From the NCBI RefSeq assembly GCF_963662255.1, contig NC_085047.1:11648347-11712346 (forward strand): a stretch of 64,000 nt of DNA. Reading direction: 5' to 3'. Positions 12,384 through 25,422 of the stretch are shown piece by piece (position 1 is the first letter of the stretch; each line of letters begins with the position of its first letter). The notes beneath the pieces are model-generated. The model did no database searches, was not told the DNA's origin, and worked only from the letters and a program-made list of their open reading frames with translations. Source of the DNA: Cinclus cinclus. Its lineage: Eukaryota > Chordata > Aves > Passeriformes > Cinclidae. Made by a program: the position numbers and the translations under genes.

Positions 12384-14136
12384 GAGGATAATCTGAGCAC
12401 AATACATTGTTCTAAACAGCAGCAGCAGTGGAAAAGCAGTGTTGTTTACTGAAGAAGTGGTTAGTGCCTGTGGTATCTATTCAGCTTGTATTTACTAAAA
12501 AAGTGTTAAGAACATTTTGGCCAAAAGCAAATTTGAAGTACCAAATAGGAGAGTAAGAGTGAATAAAAGACATGAGGGAGGGAAGGAGGGAAGAGGAAAG
12601 GCTGACAAAAGCTAGGGAAATTAAATGGACAGACTTGTGAAAAGTGGGGAGAGGAAAAAGAAGATGGCTGGCAAGGAAAAGGATGGTGAAGGGGAAGAAA
12701 GAAGAGTTTTTATATGTATGTTTCAAATAATATTTAATGCCATGTTTATTTCTGATACTACTCTCTGTACATACACATAGACAGGCTTATACTACACAGA
12801 ATTGAAAATTATGCAGTGAATGCTTAAAATCATCAGTTAACTTTTGCTGTAAATTTACAGAATGCTATAGAACAAAGGAGGTGACACAAAGCCTGTGAGA
12901 ATTCATTGGAAGGAATTAATGTGGAGCCCGCATTTTCTGAGAGGTTTTTATTTCAAGGTGCCAAATCATTCTTGTAATGTAAAGCTCTTCTCCATTGCTC
13001 CACTCATCCCACCCTAGCATTTTCCTACTCTTTCACTGCCTTCTTACAGGCTGCTGTTTCCTCTTTGCTTCTGACAGCTGGACCCAGTGGTGCAATCCCA
13101 TGTACTCCCTTAGAATGCTGGAATGAGAGAATTCATGTTCTTTGCTTTCAAAGTTATGGAAGCTCGCACTTTATGTGAAAATTAAAGAGCCCTTTGCACA
13201 TGCTAGTCATTAATTCAATCCATCAGAAAATAAACATGCATGTAAACTCTACCCTATTACATTCTGTGGGGATTTTATTTTGGAATATGTTGGTAAAACC
13301 TGTTTGCGTCTTTGAAATTACAGTGAAAATCCTCTCACCTGCATAAGTAGGAGTGCCACTTATCAATTGCTTAAGGAAATAGGTACTTAAATCATAACAG
13401 CTAACTAATTTTGTGACTTTTGTAAGGTCTGTCCTAATTATATCCTTTTCGAAGGTAGTAATTAGGGCTTATACCAACTCACAAATCCTGGAAATTAATT
13501 TAATGTAAAATCTCCCATAGATGCATTGCATTTTTTCAAACAACATGTTTAGAAACTGCCAGCATTCTAGGAGTTAAATCATATTCTGGTCACCAATAAA
13601 ACTTCCATTTATTGTTGTACAAGGTATAAATACTAAAAAATAATGTCTGTAGACATATGTAAGCCTTTGAAAAGACTAGCTTGTCTGTGTGAATTGGGGT
13701 CTTTGTGCAGAATTGTCTCATAGCACATTGTGCCACTTATTTTTATCCTCACCTCTGTAAGCAACATTCAGCCAAGATCTAACTAGGTGGTTTTTGTTAA
13801 GTGGTGTGTCTTGCTATTTGTATGGAGGGTTGTGGGTAGCTTTTGACTGTCCTGCAAAGTGATGATCCCATGGTGATGGGTCATGAGAATTTTGTTTGTG
13901 CAGGGCTGGGAGAAAACAACAGTTGATTTCTGAAACACTCGTAGTTGTTCTTGATCAGTTGTTAAGACTGCAGAGAGAGAAAAACTAGGCTTGGCCCTCC
14001 TGGAAAGTTTAACTTATTTTTATTTTAGTAAGTTTTCATAGCCATGTAAACCATCAGGCAAAATAATGAAAGAAAAAGGAGAGAGTATCTGAAATGTACA
14101 CCTCAAAAAGCAATTTAATTGAAAAATTTGTTAATT
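12380..14136. other. Unique noncoding sequence
   Basis: A purine-rich segment at about 12565-12700, with many GGGA, GGAA and AAAG blocks, creates an 81-codon open frame on the minus strand rich in Ser, Leu and Phe. It is low complexity, not a gene. Pyrimidine-rich sequence at about 12985-13080 contains 3'-splice-like strings, but no exon follows. Nothing else is recognised. Confidence 0.6.
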
Positions 14137-14192
14137 CAGTGCCAGAACTGAGGTTCAGAGAGCAAAGCAATTGGCCTCCATGTGTACATGTA
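14137..14192 (-). mobile_element. MIR-like SINE fragment (antisense)
   Basis: The plus strand reads AACTGAGGTTCAGAGAGC followed by AAAGCAATTGGCC. This is the pattern made by the MIR core in reverse orientation, where CTGAGGCTCAGAGAGG is followed by AAGTRACTTGCCC. Only about 55 bp can be supported, and the tRNA-like head and tail are not seen. The call rests on this one block. Confidence 0.4.
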
Positions 14193-16200
14193 AAATTTTG
14201 GGGTTTGGGGATGTAATTTTTTTCTTAATGGATCCACATTCAGTAAAATATAAGTTTAATGAAGGGAGAATTCTAAATAATTATATTAGAGCTTCTCAAA
14301 GTTCTTCAGGTTGAGTCTGTGGGTCAGGACTAATTGTGATGACTTGGAAGAAGTTAGATTTCTTTTTTTGTCTTGCCAGTGTGTTGCTTCTTGGGCTTAC
14401 CTAAATATTCGCAGGCTGACTCTTACCCTATTCTCAACTGAACAAAATCTGCTTGTAAACCAAATATGTCAAGTTCATGAGATTTTAAATCTCTTTCTGG
14501 TTCTATGCTTAATACTCAAGGAAAAGAAAAGTATTGTTTCTGAAACAGAAATTAATTTCTTTGCAAAAATTGGTATTTGAAGATGCTCTGGATTTGTAGA
14601 ATTTGGGAATTAGTGGCCAGAGTTAGGTTAAATGGAGCAATAAATTTGAAGTATGATATTAGCATTAGCCATGCAGACTGAGGCTCTTCAGAACAACTTA
14701 TGCAACACAAATATAAAACATCTATAAAATTGAATGGAAACTGCATAGTTGCAACTCCAGCACAGTTTTAAAGGATTATGGCACTATTTTAAATCAATTT
14801 TGCAATCCTTTTGTTTATTTTTGCTACAGTCGATCACAGTTTTTTTTTTCCTTTGCAAGTTGTGATTGGCTTCAACGCTGCCAGAGCCTTTTAAATTCTG
14901 GATCATATTTGATGTAAAAATACATAATTTTCTAAATGCTGTGCCTTTAAGAAGAGTAAAGGACAGAGGGTGGGAATGAAAACAAGGTTGTGACCTGGAT
15001 TAACCATGTTTTTGGTAGATGAAGTTTATTTTAGCAGTTTGGGTCTCTCTGGAATGGAGACTAGAGAAATGCACTGGGTTTTTTCCAAAAGGTTCTGTTT
15101 CCTACAACTTCATTCTTGTCTGTTTTCTTCCTGTCATCATCTCCTTGATCTCAAGAAAGACTACCTAACTTGTTTATGTAAACCTGATGACAGAATTTGG
15201 ACAAACAGGAAAGTAAGGAAATCACTATGTTCTTAGTTATAGGAGCAAAGCAAATATATTCCATATTTCAAGCAACATTTGGCTTTAATAATCATCCTAC
15301 AAAGGGAAGAGACATTGCCCAGACAGAAAGCAGCATTCATGGGGAAAGAATCAGGAAAATGAAAAAGGTATATTCAATCCTTTGAGATTTACTTTTGCAA
15401 AAGTTAGCTTAAATGGAAAACAGAAACTAAATATTGCTGTATAATTTTTTAATAGTTGTAGCTTAGCCAAATCCCTAAGGTTAAAATGTTTAAAGCAAAT
15501 AACAACAAAAGAAATAAAATTAAAACAAAATACTCTCAAGTACTCTGTAAAACAATCTTGAAGACTATCCAGAAAGCACATCTGCTGTTGGATGATGGAA
15601 AAGTACATGATAAACAACCAAAGTGCAGTGCCACTGGCATGGAAGGATGCATTTTCAAATAGTCAAAATAAAGTTGTGAAACATAGTAATACCTTCCTCT
15701 CATGTCTGTAGAATTTAGTGCTTGACAGGATAAAACCAAGGAAAAATAGAATCCCTTTCAAGGTGGAGAAAACCACTGCACAGACCCAATTTACTTAAGA
15801 TTGTGTTATAGAGCCCTGCCACAGCTGGAAATTGAAACAGGTTCCCCCTGTGCCCAGACTGGTGCCTCATTTGATCGGCCATGCCTCTCCATGGATAGTG
15901 GGGCAAAGCTCTCTCAATTATTTTTGCAAGTGCATTTTCTTTTCTTGGAGATTAGAGAGCTCCTGGAGAGAGAATGCAGAAATGCTTTACTTTCGGCCAT
16001 CATGTGCAAAGTTATTAGGGTTATAGTTGTACTCAGCTGGTATTATCAGTTTAGTATTTTCTAGGTATTTACAAAGAGTCCAATACCTGTTTCAGTTATT
16101 TTTCCATAGTGGCAGCAAGATTAGACAATGTGTGTGTAGGATGTTTAAACCTGGGAATTCAGCTGGTGGAAGGAGATCATGGAAAGCAAAGAGCTAGAAT
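14193..16200. other. Unique noncoding sequence
   Basis: No gene or transposon is recognised. Open frames of 60-89 codons cluster at 14.3-16.1 kb on both strands, overlap each other and match no known family. Short A and T runs only. Confidence 0.6.
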
Positions 16201-16247
16201 TCACATCATTACTGGCAGAAGGTAAATACTCTCCAAGGAATTTGGAG
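16201..16247 (+). repeat. Inverted repeat, left copy
   Basis: This segment is the reverse complement of 18023-18069. The match covers about 47 positions with three substitutions and one single-base gap (about 91%). The shared core on this strand reads CACATCATTACTGGCA then GTAAATACT then CCAAGGAA. The family is unknown. It is likely two opposite-strand copies of an interspersed element rather than a functional hairpin, because the arms are 1.8 kb apart. Confidence 0.85.
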
Positions 16248-18022
16248 TAACGAGTGTGGGTGCCTGTCCCAGCCCATAGTCTCAGAGGATGGTGATGAGG
16301 TGTCTGACACATGGAGGTGATGTTAACAGATAGAATGTGCTGAATCCCTCAGGATGATTCCCATCTCCCCAAGTGGGCGAACCCCTACAGAGGCTCAGAT
16401 AAAATAAGCCTACATCAGCTCTTGTATTCCTTAGGACTTTCCTTCTTAAACCACTCATGCCAACACTCGAGTATTTTGAGTCTTCAGTCGAGATGAGGGG
16501 TGTGGGACATAAATGAAGGATCAATCACCCTCTTCAAATCTATGATTTTTTATATAGGTCAGGTGAGTTGTTAATGTAAATATCTGAAAAGCAGGCACCT
16601 GAATAAAGAGTGTACAAATATCTAATTAAAGAATTTGTATTTTTAAGTCATGCTTATATAGTTTGCTTTTTACAAAGGACAAGGGGGAGATATTATTTTA
16701 GCTGAATATATGGGTTTTCCATGTAGATAAGCTGCTGCAGAATGACCTGCAGTCCCAGGGAACCTTCACTGTGAGCATCCCAGTACCTCAATCAGCCCAA
16801 GTAGGTTCATGATCAGGATATGCTGGGGTTATTACCACTGGAGTAAATATATTTTAAACAGGTTTACTCTGATTTAGTACTGTCATAGACCTGCATGTGA
16901 GATATAAGCCAATCTTAGGCACCTTATTTTCACCCTACTAAGTTGGTGTTTGCTAGGAGTAAGCTGCAATTCAGTAGCATGTAACTGTTTAATATTCAAA
17001 CATGCAGAGTTAACTGGAAAGGCCAGAATGCTGCATGTCAAGGTTTCATTCTCTGCTGTACAATAAAACTTCTAGACAGCTTGCCAAAAATCACAGAGTA
17101 ATAGAGCCATAAATCTATTCCAGTCAACAGTTTAGATTTGGAGTGACAATGCCAGAAGTCTGCTAAGTGTTAAGGTTTCTTGTGAGATGCATGGACTCAG
17201 CTACCATTGTCTTCAGTTCTCTACTTCAGCCAGGCTTATGTAACTGTGTGTGGAGAGAAGATGCACCTAGTCTATTCCTGACTCATAATTTGAGTTCAAT
17301 TTATAGACTACCCAACATGTAGAGAAGGAAGGATACAGATTAAAGAACTTTCTTCACTGGATCCATTTTTACCCCTGTGAGAGGGTGGTGGTGTCTGCCA
17401 GCAGTAGCTATTTCCCACTTTGAAGCTGCTCCTTTGCATATACTCACTAAAAACAGGCATAGATGCTGGTCTCCTAAGATAATACCTTCAGCATTCAGTG
17501 GTCAGGCAGAGACTCCTTTTTCCTTTTGCTTCTTTCTTGATATTTCTGTGCTTTAGACAGAGTAGAACAGGAAAGATTAGCAACGAATGTGGAAGTTGTT
17601 TGGGTATGTGCACTGAGCATCAGGAGCAAGGTACTTGTGTGCACATTACAAAGGAAATTTCAACACAACAGCCTTGTTGATGGAGGCTTAACTCTACTGG
17701 GACTTTATGTACCTATGGATAAGGAAATGTCTGTACCAGAATATAAAGGTTTGTGTACATAAACAGGCAGACCTCAAATTGAGACTCTTTTGGCAGTTTT
17801 TCCCCTCCACAGGTGAAATTGTTGGATAAATATATCTCTAAAAGTTGGATGATTTTACTTCGATAAGTCATAATTATATTGTAACTATCTGTGATCCTAC
17901 TTGTCTGTTCTTGTAGTACTACTTTTAATGTTTTGCACGCTGGGTAGTACATCCTCCTGATTCAAATGAGGGAGGTTATGTGTCTGGGAATTTATGCAGC
18001 TTGTGCCTGCAGAGAACTATGT
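16248..18022. other. Unique noncoding sequence between the inverted repeat arms
   Basis: No exon or recognisable element is seen. An 80-codon minus-strand frame begins at about 16524 and has no family resemblance. If the inverted arms mark the ends of one element this stretch would be its interior, but I see no terminal repeats, transposase or target duplication to support that. Confidence 0.5.
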
Positions 18023-18069
18023 CTCCAAAATTCCTTGGAAAGTATTTACTTTATGCCAGTAATGATGTG
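18023..18069 (-). repeat. Inverted repeat, right copy
   Basis: Reverse-complement partner of 16201-16247. It differs by three substitutions and one base of length. Homology does not clearly continue into the flanks on either side. Confidence 0.85.
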
Positions 18070-18259
18070 CAAATATTCAGTGGTAATGTATCCTCACATA
18101 TTAACTGATTCAATGCTGCAAAAAAAAGTGCTACAGGAAAAGTAAAATAAGAAGGAAACTGCCTGTTAGGATTGGAGGCAAGCAATGATCAGGTTGTATT
18201 GCTATGAATAATGAGCTGTGTGCCGTCATTCACTGACAACCTGGTCATCCAGAATTTTT

Positions 18260-18385
18260 AGTGTCTTGGTAGGAATTAGTCACTTTTAGTATTTCTCTGT
18301 ATTTAAAATGAGAAGAATAATACCTCCATATTCAGTAAAGCTACTTATTCAGGGGACTATGCTGGAATAAATTTATATAGCAAGT
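18260..18385 (+). mobile_element. MIR-like SINE fragment
   Basis: The block GTCTTGGTAGGAATTAGTCA followed by TTTCTCTGTATTTAAAATGA and AGAATAATACCTCC follows the MIR core order: a CTTGGGCAAGTCACTT-like stretch, then a CTGTAAAATGGG-like stretch, then AATAATACC. Divergence is high and several short gaps are needed. The tRNA-like head is not visible. An AT-rich unique sequence with chance similarity remains possible. Confidence 0.5.
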
Positions 18386-21300
18386 GAAATGGCCATAGTC
18401 AAATTCTGCTGCTTCATTAGAGACTTCAGATCAATAGAACAGGTGAATGAGAATTAGTTAAGAGGAAATCCAATGTTAAATTGCAAATATGTATCACGGA
18501 ATGAAATTTTTTGTTGTTCTTAAGATCTGTGAATACCTTATTTCCTGTTATTCAGCTGGGTTTTGTTTTATGAAAAAGACCTATTCATTTTTCAAGGGGG
18601 TAGGGAGAATCTCATGAACAATCAAAGCTATGAGCCAGAAAACTGCATGTGTAGATTCACAATTTCACTTAGAGATAAAAATTTGTGGTATAAAAAGCAA
18701 TTTGTAATTTATTTGATAGAGGAGATGATGATATTCAGATAATTGTTTAGCACTTGGAATCAAAACCAGAAGATATAAAAATTATTTAGCAGAAAGAGGC
18801 AGCAATAAAGTAGATGTGATGGCCTTGAGGTTATGACCCTGGTTTCTGAATATGAAATATGTTTAAACCTGACAAAGGGAAATGTTGGTGTGTCTTCAAT
18901 TTTATTGTGGTCTTTAGGTCCATGATAGGCTCTCAGTTTTGTTAGCATGAAGACCACTTGATTTTGTTAGGATATTGCTTTTACTGAGACGTAAGTGCTG
19001 AAGGATAATAGCAAAGCAAAAAGAAACTATATTTGGAACAGCTTTTCATGGTTTCTAGAGCTCTTGCACTTCCCCTCCATTGTCCTGTGTCTCTCTGGAG
19101 CCTTCAATAACTGAAGGGAAAAGCTGAACAGCTGCTTATGAGCTACTTCAAAAAGAGCAGCAGTAGAAATCAACAAGCTTAAACTTCCACCAGATAAATG
19201 AACTGCTTATAGGTTAAATAACAATGAGATTTCTTTTCCTTTGATGTTTCCAAATTATTGTCAGACACCCTTCCCCTTCCAAAAAAAAACAACATTAGGT
19301 TATTGTACTCTGACAGCACTTGCATTTGTGTGTTCTGTAATTAGCTTACAAGAAGTTTTATACATAAACATGGAAAGTGCCATGATTTATTCTGAACTGA
19401 CACTACTCCCAGCTCTTACAGAGTTGCTGCAGCTATTCCAAAATAAGAATTTTGGGAAGGGTGAAAAATGAATGTTTAGAGCTATTTCTGATCTCTCTGG
19501 ACAACAAAAGTTGAAGAATAAAAAGGAAACTAAAAAGGTAACCAGTATGGAATTCTAGGACTTACGCTTTACTGGCAGCGTAGATTTTTTCACTCTATGT
19601 ACCAGAAATGTGTCAGTGTCAAAAGGAAGGAAATTCCAGTAGACACATCAGTGCAGCTGTGTTTTCAATAAAGTAACAGTTAAAATTGCTTTATTTTATG
19701 TTACCTTGCATAGGAAATAGGCTTTTAGACAAGGAAAGTCCTTACCTTAGAACTAGAGCTGTTAAGAAACAGGTTTTGGAAAAACAATTGCTTTAAGGAG
19801 AGATACCTGAGGTTGGGATTTGCAATAAATATCTGAAAAAAAAAAAAAATCCAGAATTAGATTTTAACAAAATATTGGAGTTTGTGATGTCATCCACCTG
19901 CTGAAGTTGAGGGGTCTTTGACAGTTTGAGGATAAACAAATCTGAAATTGAATCCAAGACATTAGAAAAATGGGTAAAATTGGGACGAATGAGAAGCTTG
20001 TATCTGAGACAGCATCAGTTAGGAATCTTAAAAAGAGGTAATAATAAATTAAGGCATCTTTTAAAAGTATAAAATGAATCAATCTTTTAGTAGAAAAACA
20101 AGTTTGTGGAGCTGAAAAAAAATAGGAAAAAGGGAGGACAACAGTAAGAGAAACATCTCCAAAGGAGAATTAAAATAATAAAAAAAAAGGGTCAATGGAA
20201 GCACGGTGTAGAGTGTTATGGGTTTGTCAGCAGCAGAGTCAACATGACAGATACAGCTATGGTCATGCCATGCATGACTGTTCCTTGTTCCAGATGAGGA
20301 AGGCTTTAATTCCAGCTATAAACCGGCCTGACAAGTATGGAAATTTCTATAAAAACAAATAATCTTTTAAAATAAAGTTGAGTTTCTTGGGTTTTTTGCT
20401 GTTTTGTTTTGTTTTCTGGTTGGGGTTTTTGTTATCGCTGTTTTTATTTTTTAAAATTTTTATTCTTTTTATGTGTCTAGAACTGGAAGTGCAACATGTC
20501 ATTAAAAAAGGTACAATTAATCCTGTTTCTGGATAATTAAAGTGAGCGTGGGGGTAGATTTTTCAATTTACCTCGAACAGTTCCTTTTCAAGTAAATATA
20601 CTTATCCAAACAACTGACCCTTTTTTGTCTAGAATTGACTCATTACCATTGCTTTGAATACCTTTCCTTCCGTAATTATTTTCTTTCAATCCTGACTTCT
20701 GTTTCAATCCTGAGTGAGCATCAAGATAACACAATATCCTTGTTCTCTGCTTGTCCTCATCATTCTTTTGCATATCTTGGCTCCAATGCATGAGAGAGAC
20801 CTTATTTACAGAAGGTGCATAGAGATTTGATTTTGCAGTCAATGTTGTGTGTCAATGTTAAAACAAGACACTTAAGTTCAGTTCTCAGCTATTCATGTTG
20901 TAATTCTAATGTCCTAGTTTTAAGTTCTATGCATGTTATTAAAGTCATTTTTTTGACATTTACTTTTGAACAAATTGTTGATCCTCATTTAATCTGCAAC
21001 TGGCGAAATGCAAAATTAGTCAGTCAGGAACGGTGCTCAGTTTTGGTTTCAATTATTCAATCATATTATTTTTATTTGGTAGAGGTTTAACTCTAACATG
21101 CATGTTAGCTATAGCTTGAGAAGCACATCCATATAACAGAGTCTTACAGCTACACTCTAGTCCCAGTATTGTTTCTTTGATCAACATTAGCAATATTACA
21201 AGCATATTATGCTTAAGAACTGTATTTGAAATAGTTGAAATATATGAGGCATAGCTATATCTATGGAGCTCTAATTAAGAGCATGCAGAAACGAAAAGAA

Positions 21301-21955
21301 TGTATTTTTATTGTCAATCAGATGCAGATTCTCCTGAGGAAATTAATCAAAATCCTATTTCAAACCCCCTAATCTCCCAAAAGACATTTTTCACTCCTCA
21401 ATCCTCAGGTTTCTGTCTTTGTTTGCTCTGGGGAGTGGTGAAGGAGATAAGTCAGAGAAAGATAAGAAGGGACACTGTCTTCTTAACTGAAGACAAATCA
21501 GTGGGATTACCTGAGCAGAATGTAATATTCTGTGAATATAACCTGCAGAGGTGAAAACTGCTTAAGGAATAAAAGTTCCTGGTGACATCATTGGTGTCAC
21601 CTAAAACATTTCTAGAGAGGAACACTTTCAATATTTGATTTTGATGCAAAAATACATGAAGGAACTTTATCTGCTTTTTATTGCTTATATCTTTATCTAA
21701 CCTTGTAAATCTGTGGCTCCAGATGTGCTGCATTTGCTTTTTTGTCATGACATGAGATGCAAGTGATTTCAAATTAACTGGTCAATACTACTGCATTAAT
21801 GCATGAAAAATAACCACATACTTCCTGGATTCTAAAGACTGCAGATCAAGGCTCCATGCTATAGGATAATCAAACCTGCAACTCTTCCTTAAGCTGCAGT
21901 AGATAAAAAATTGTCAATTCAAAATATACTTGCCTTAGGGACTTGCTCTTGTGGC
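18386..21955. other. Unique AT-rich noncoding sequence
   Basis: No gene, RNA gene or transposon is recognised. Low-complexity items are an A13-type run at about 19838-19850, an A run near 20180, and T/G-rich low complexity at about 20388-20460. Open frames reach 106 codons on the minus strand near 21.5-21.8 kb, without recognisable domains. Confidence 0.6.
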
Positions 21956-22015
21956 AAAAGCAAAACGAAACCCCCAAACCCCAAAAACCAAAAAAACCAA
22001 ACAAAACCCAAACAA
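21956..22015. repeat. A/C-rich low-complexity tract
   Basis: A runs of 3-7 alternate with C runs of 1-5 and almost no other base. Comparable tracts occur at about 29500-29530, 58545-58581 and 60566-60612, and in reverse complement near 3746, 20395 and 39222. They may be decayed retroposon tails or simple repeats. I cannot tell which. Confidence 0.7.
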
Positions 22016-25000
22016 GATAATCAGAGCTAGCCAAACATTAAAAAAAAAAAATATTCACATCACTTTATGGTTAAATAAGACCTCAAAGCCATCATAGTGT
22101 AGTCTTTGATGCAAATATTAAATTTTTGGGTTTGCTTTTGTCTGGGATTCTTTAGATTTTTTTTTAGAGAGTAGAGATCCTGTGTATCTCCCTAAATGAA
22201 GTAGCACCTGATCAACAGCTTCATTATAAAAAATTTCTGCGTCTGCAGGTTTTAAGGCAGCAGACATGAGACAGAAATGCACAGTGCAGTCATTTCTGAG
22301 CAGCAGTAACAAATACAGAGTGGGATGGAAGCAGGTGGATGCCACAGCAGAGTTTCTTGACTGTAAAGGTTTTGCATGTGTCATCTCTGCTTTGCACAGC
22401 AGCTTCAGAGCTGCTGATTTAGGGCTACAGGGCATGTGAGTTTCCAAGTGGGGACAGGGTGGAGAGGTCAGCCTGGTGTGTTGAGGTGTTCAGTGAATCC
22501 ACAGTATCTGCCACCCATGGCTAATCCCATGTCCTGGGGCACTTTTCCTGCATGGATCCAGCCTTCACAGAGTGTCTTCAGGAGTTCCCAGAGCCTGTGT
22601 CACCATCCCAACCTCTGCAGTGGAACTGCAGCAGTCCAGCCCTGAAAACAATGTAGAAAACTGCATTGGAACAGCAGCATTTGTGCAACTAAAGGACCAC
22701 TAATTTAAATACCCTCTGTCATCCCGGGGACTGATTCTTTCTGCAGACCAGCTCCACTCAAAACAACAGCATGGATTTCATGCTTGTAAAATCAGTATAA
22801 ATGGGATCAGAAACAGATCCATTAACTCTAATTAGGGAATGTGGTGTGATCTTATTTCACTGCACTGTATACAGCCTCTGTGGCTGTTATTTCAAGTGAC
22901 AGATGTTTGTTTTCCAGCACTTAATTTGCACATAGAATTAATGGTAATGCATCCAAGAACTGATATTGCTAATGTGCAGAATTAGCATAGCCCTCTCTGT
23001 CCCAAGCTTTTGCTGAGAAAAGGATTCCAAAAAAGAGCTCAGACCCAGTGGAATAATGACATTTTCTGTCTTCTATAGTGAAGCAATTCAGCCCGATGAG
23101 TGTTGAAAATAGAGACTATTATTTACTTTTCATGGTAATGGAAACCTTTTTCAATGGATTACACATTTTAGCAGGGCACAACATTTGCTCCTCCTGGAAG
23201 CAGGAAAATTCTGCAGACAGATTTTTGCCTGTCTTTAGACCCCTGACAAGCTGACTAACTCCCAAGTTTTCATAGCTGGTAGGCATCTGTAGGCAAAAGC
23301 AAAAGAAACGAGTTCATCAAGGAGCTATATCATGCTTCCAACATGTGGCAACATGAGTGCCTCTTCACCATCTGTTATTTGTGTGAGGATTTTATTATGT
23401 AAATGACAGTACACACTGCACCCTAAACAAAGGAAGATGATATCCCTTACAGTATGTTGCTACTGCCAGGCTTCTGTGTCAGCCTTGAAACAAATAATGA
23501 AAGCAGCAGAGCCATGGCAGGCAGAATATCTTGGGTTCTTCTACTTCTCCTCTCAAAAGGGAGCAAATACCGTGATGAATAATTTGGTTTTTGCATGTAG
23601 TGTGACTCATAAATACAGGTAGTCAATGAAACAGTGAACAGTAGACAGATGAAACTAAATTGAGATGAGGTTTGCAGGCTTAAAGGAGATTGAAGAGACA
23701 ATCCTGCAAAACTGTGGAGACTTCTAAACTCTCTGGTGTCACTGAGAACCAAAAATAGGAAACTGGGCTCCTAAATCATCTGTAACAGATGAAAGGTGTT
23801 GTGAGATAGGGTTGGAAGTGAAATCCTGCCCTACATCCTGATTTAAAATTTTCCATTAAATTGCCAATTTAAATTGAAATGTAATTATCTTAACTGGCAT
23901 ATTTTTGGCAGCTGTAATGAGGAAAAAAAAAAAAAGAAAAGAAAAAAAATCCCTATGCTACACTGGATCAAGTAAAAGCCCACAGGAGTTCTAGCACTGG
24001 CCCTTAATCAAAGTCTGCAAAGACACAAAAGCTTTGAGCTAATCTATGCCAAGCCATGTTGGACAGTATGGTACTGCCAAGAGCATCCTTCTGGTGGCAT
24101 TTAAAGCACCTGGTGCCCTAGGAAAAGAAATCATATCCAAAACAGTAAATTCTCTGTTTTCCTTATTCCGACCAACAGGAGTTGCTGTGATAGCAGCACA
24201 ATATGGGAAAGAAAATACAGCACTATTTTTACTGCATTTTTTTTTTTTAATGTGTGGTACACAAGTCGTTATCTTTGCACACGCTCTTCCTTCCTGGGTG
24301 TTTCATGTGGTTTAATATAATTAACACACTGCTGCACTTATTGGTTTAACTCAAATATTAATTTGATAATTGGAAAATATATGCATTAAGGATAAATTAT
24401 TATTCCAGATTAATTTAGAAGTAACAGAAATCAGTGTCAGAATTGACCAGATTGATGATTTTAGGGTGCTTGGTTACTTCTACTGCATTGTTTTTGTATG
24501 CTTTCTTACGCTTGTATTTGCCAACTTTTCCTGTCTTAATTATGATTAAGTGTTGAACTTTACAGATGGCCAACTGCTGGTACTACCGTATTGATCAGTT
24601 GGTTTTATTAATGTGTTAAATTTTGTGGTTGCAGCAGGATCATATTTTGTGATGGAACAGCTAATAGCTGGAGAGCTCTCTGCCGTGAAAGTCCCAAGCA
24701 ACCCAACCTCAGCAGGTATCATTTTTAATGTTTATTATTATTATTTATTTATTTGTTTGTTTGTTTGTTTGTTAGCATCTAACATCATTAAAGATACATC
24801 TGGAATGTTTTCATGCTAAAGGACAAACCTGTGTTACTTTTTAACAGGCAGCAGTGAAAGGATAGAATGTGTACAGAAAGAATACATCTACAAGTAATGC
24901 TTGGAGGCACAAGTACAATTGGCTTTTTTATTATTATTTCTTTTTTCCTGAGGTCTTCAAAATCAAAACCTATGCTTTCTGTGAGAACCTGTTGGCATGG

Positions 25001-25422
25001 GGATGTTTTCAGAATTCTAAATCAATGTCAACAGTAATCTAATTCCTCAAGCCAAACTATTTGGTTCAAGTTTGCAAATGAGAAATAAGCTTGCTTTCAT
25101 CATTTTAGGTGTCAGAAACAGTTCAAAATAAATTAGGACATTGATAAATATTTCTGTCCTAATCTTTTCCTCTCATAATGCATGTCTAAAATTCAGACAT
25201 CATCTGAAGATAAATTTTTACATAGATGGTATTCAAAACAGCCTAAAAGATCTTTGTGATATAGAATGGTACCGAAAATTAGGAAGAACTGTGAAATATA
25301 TATAGATTTTTTCATCACACTTTTTTATCACTACTTACTTCCTACACATTTCTGAGCCTGTTCTCCTTTTATTCTATGGACAGTGATATTTTTGTAAGTG
25401 TCATGGATAACATTATTAATTT
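22016..25422. other. Noncoding sequence including a candidate conserved element
   Basis: No gene is recognised. A GC-richer patch at 22440-22640 gives a 69-codon frame without family resemblance. The segment at about 22800-22990 has the look of a conserved noncoding element (see findings). A purine run of mostly A sits at 23922-23948, a T11 run at about 24239-24249, and a TTA/TTTA/TTTG repeat at about 24733-24775. Confidence 0.55.
24733..24775. repeat. (TTA)n-(TTTA)n-(TTTG)n microsatellite
   Basis: A compound AT-rich array in which TTA units grade into TTTA and then five TTTG units. It forms the low-complexity end of a 68-codon open frame that is not a gene. Confidence 0.85.

Noticed and set aside
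12985..13090. Polypyrimidine stretch ending in CAG, like a 3' splice site
   Set aside because: The downstream frame shows no recognisable coding exon and no plausible 5' splice site with conserved content. Such strings are common in CT-rich DNA.
21956..22015. Telomere-like C/A repeat
   Set aside because: C and A runs vary in length without a fixed hexamer period. It is not the vertebrate telomere repeat.
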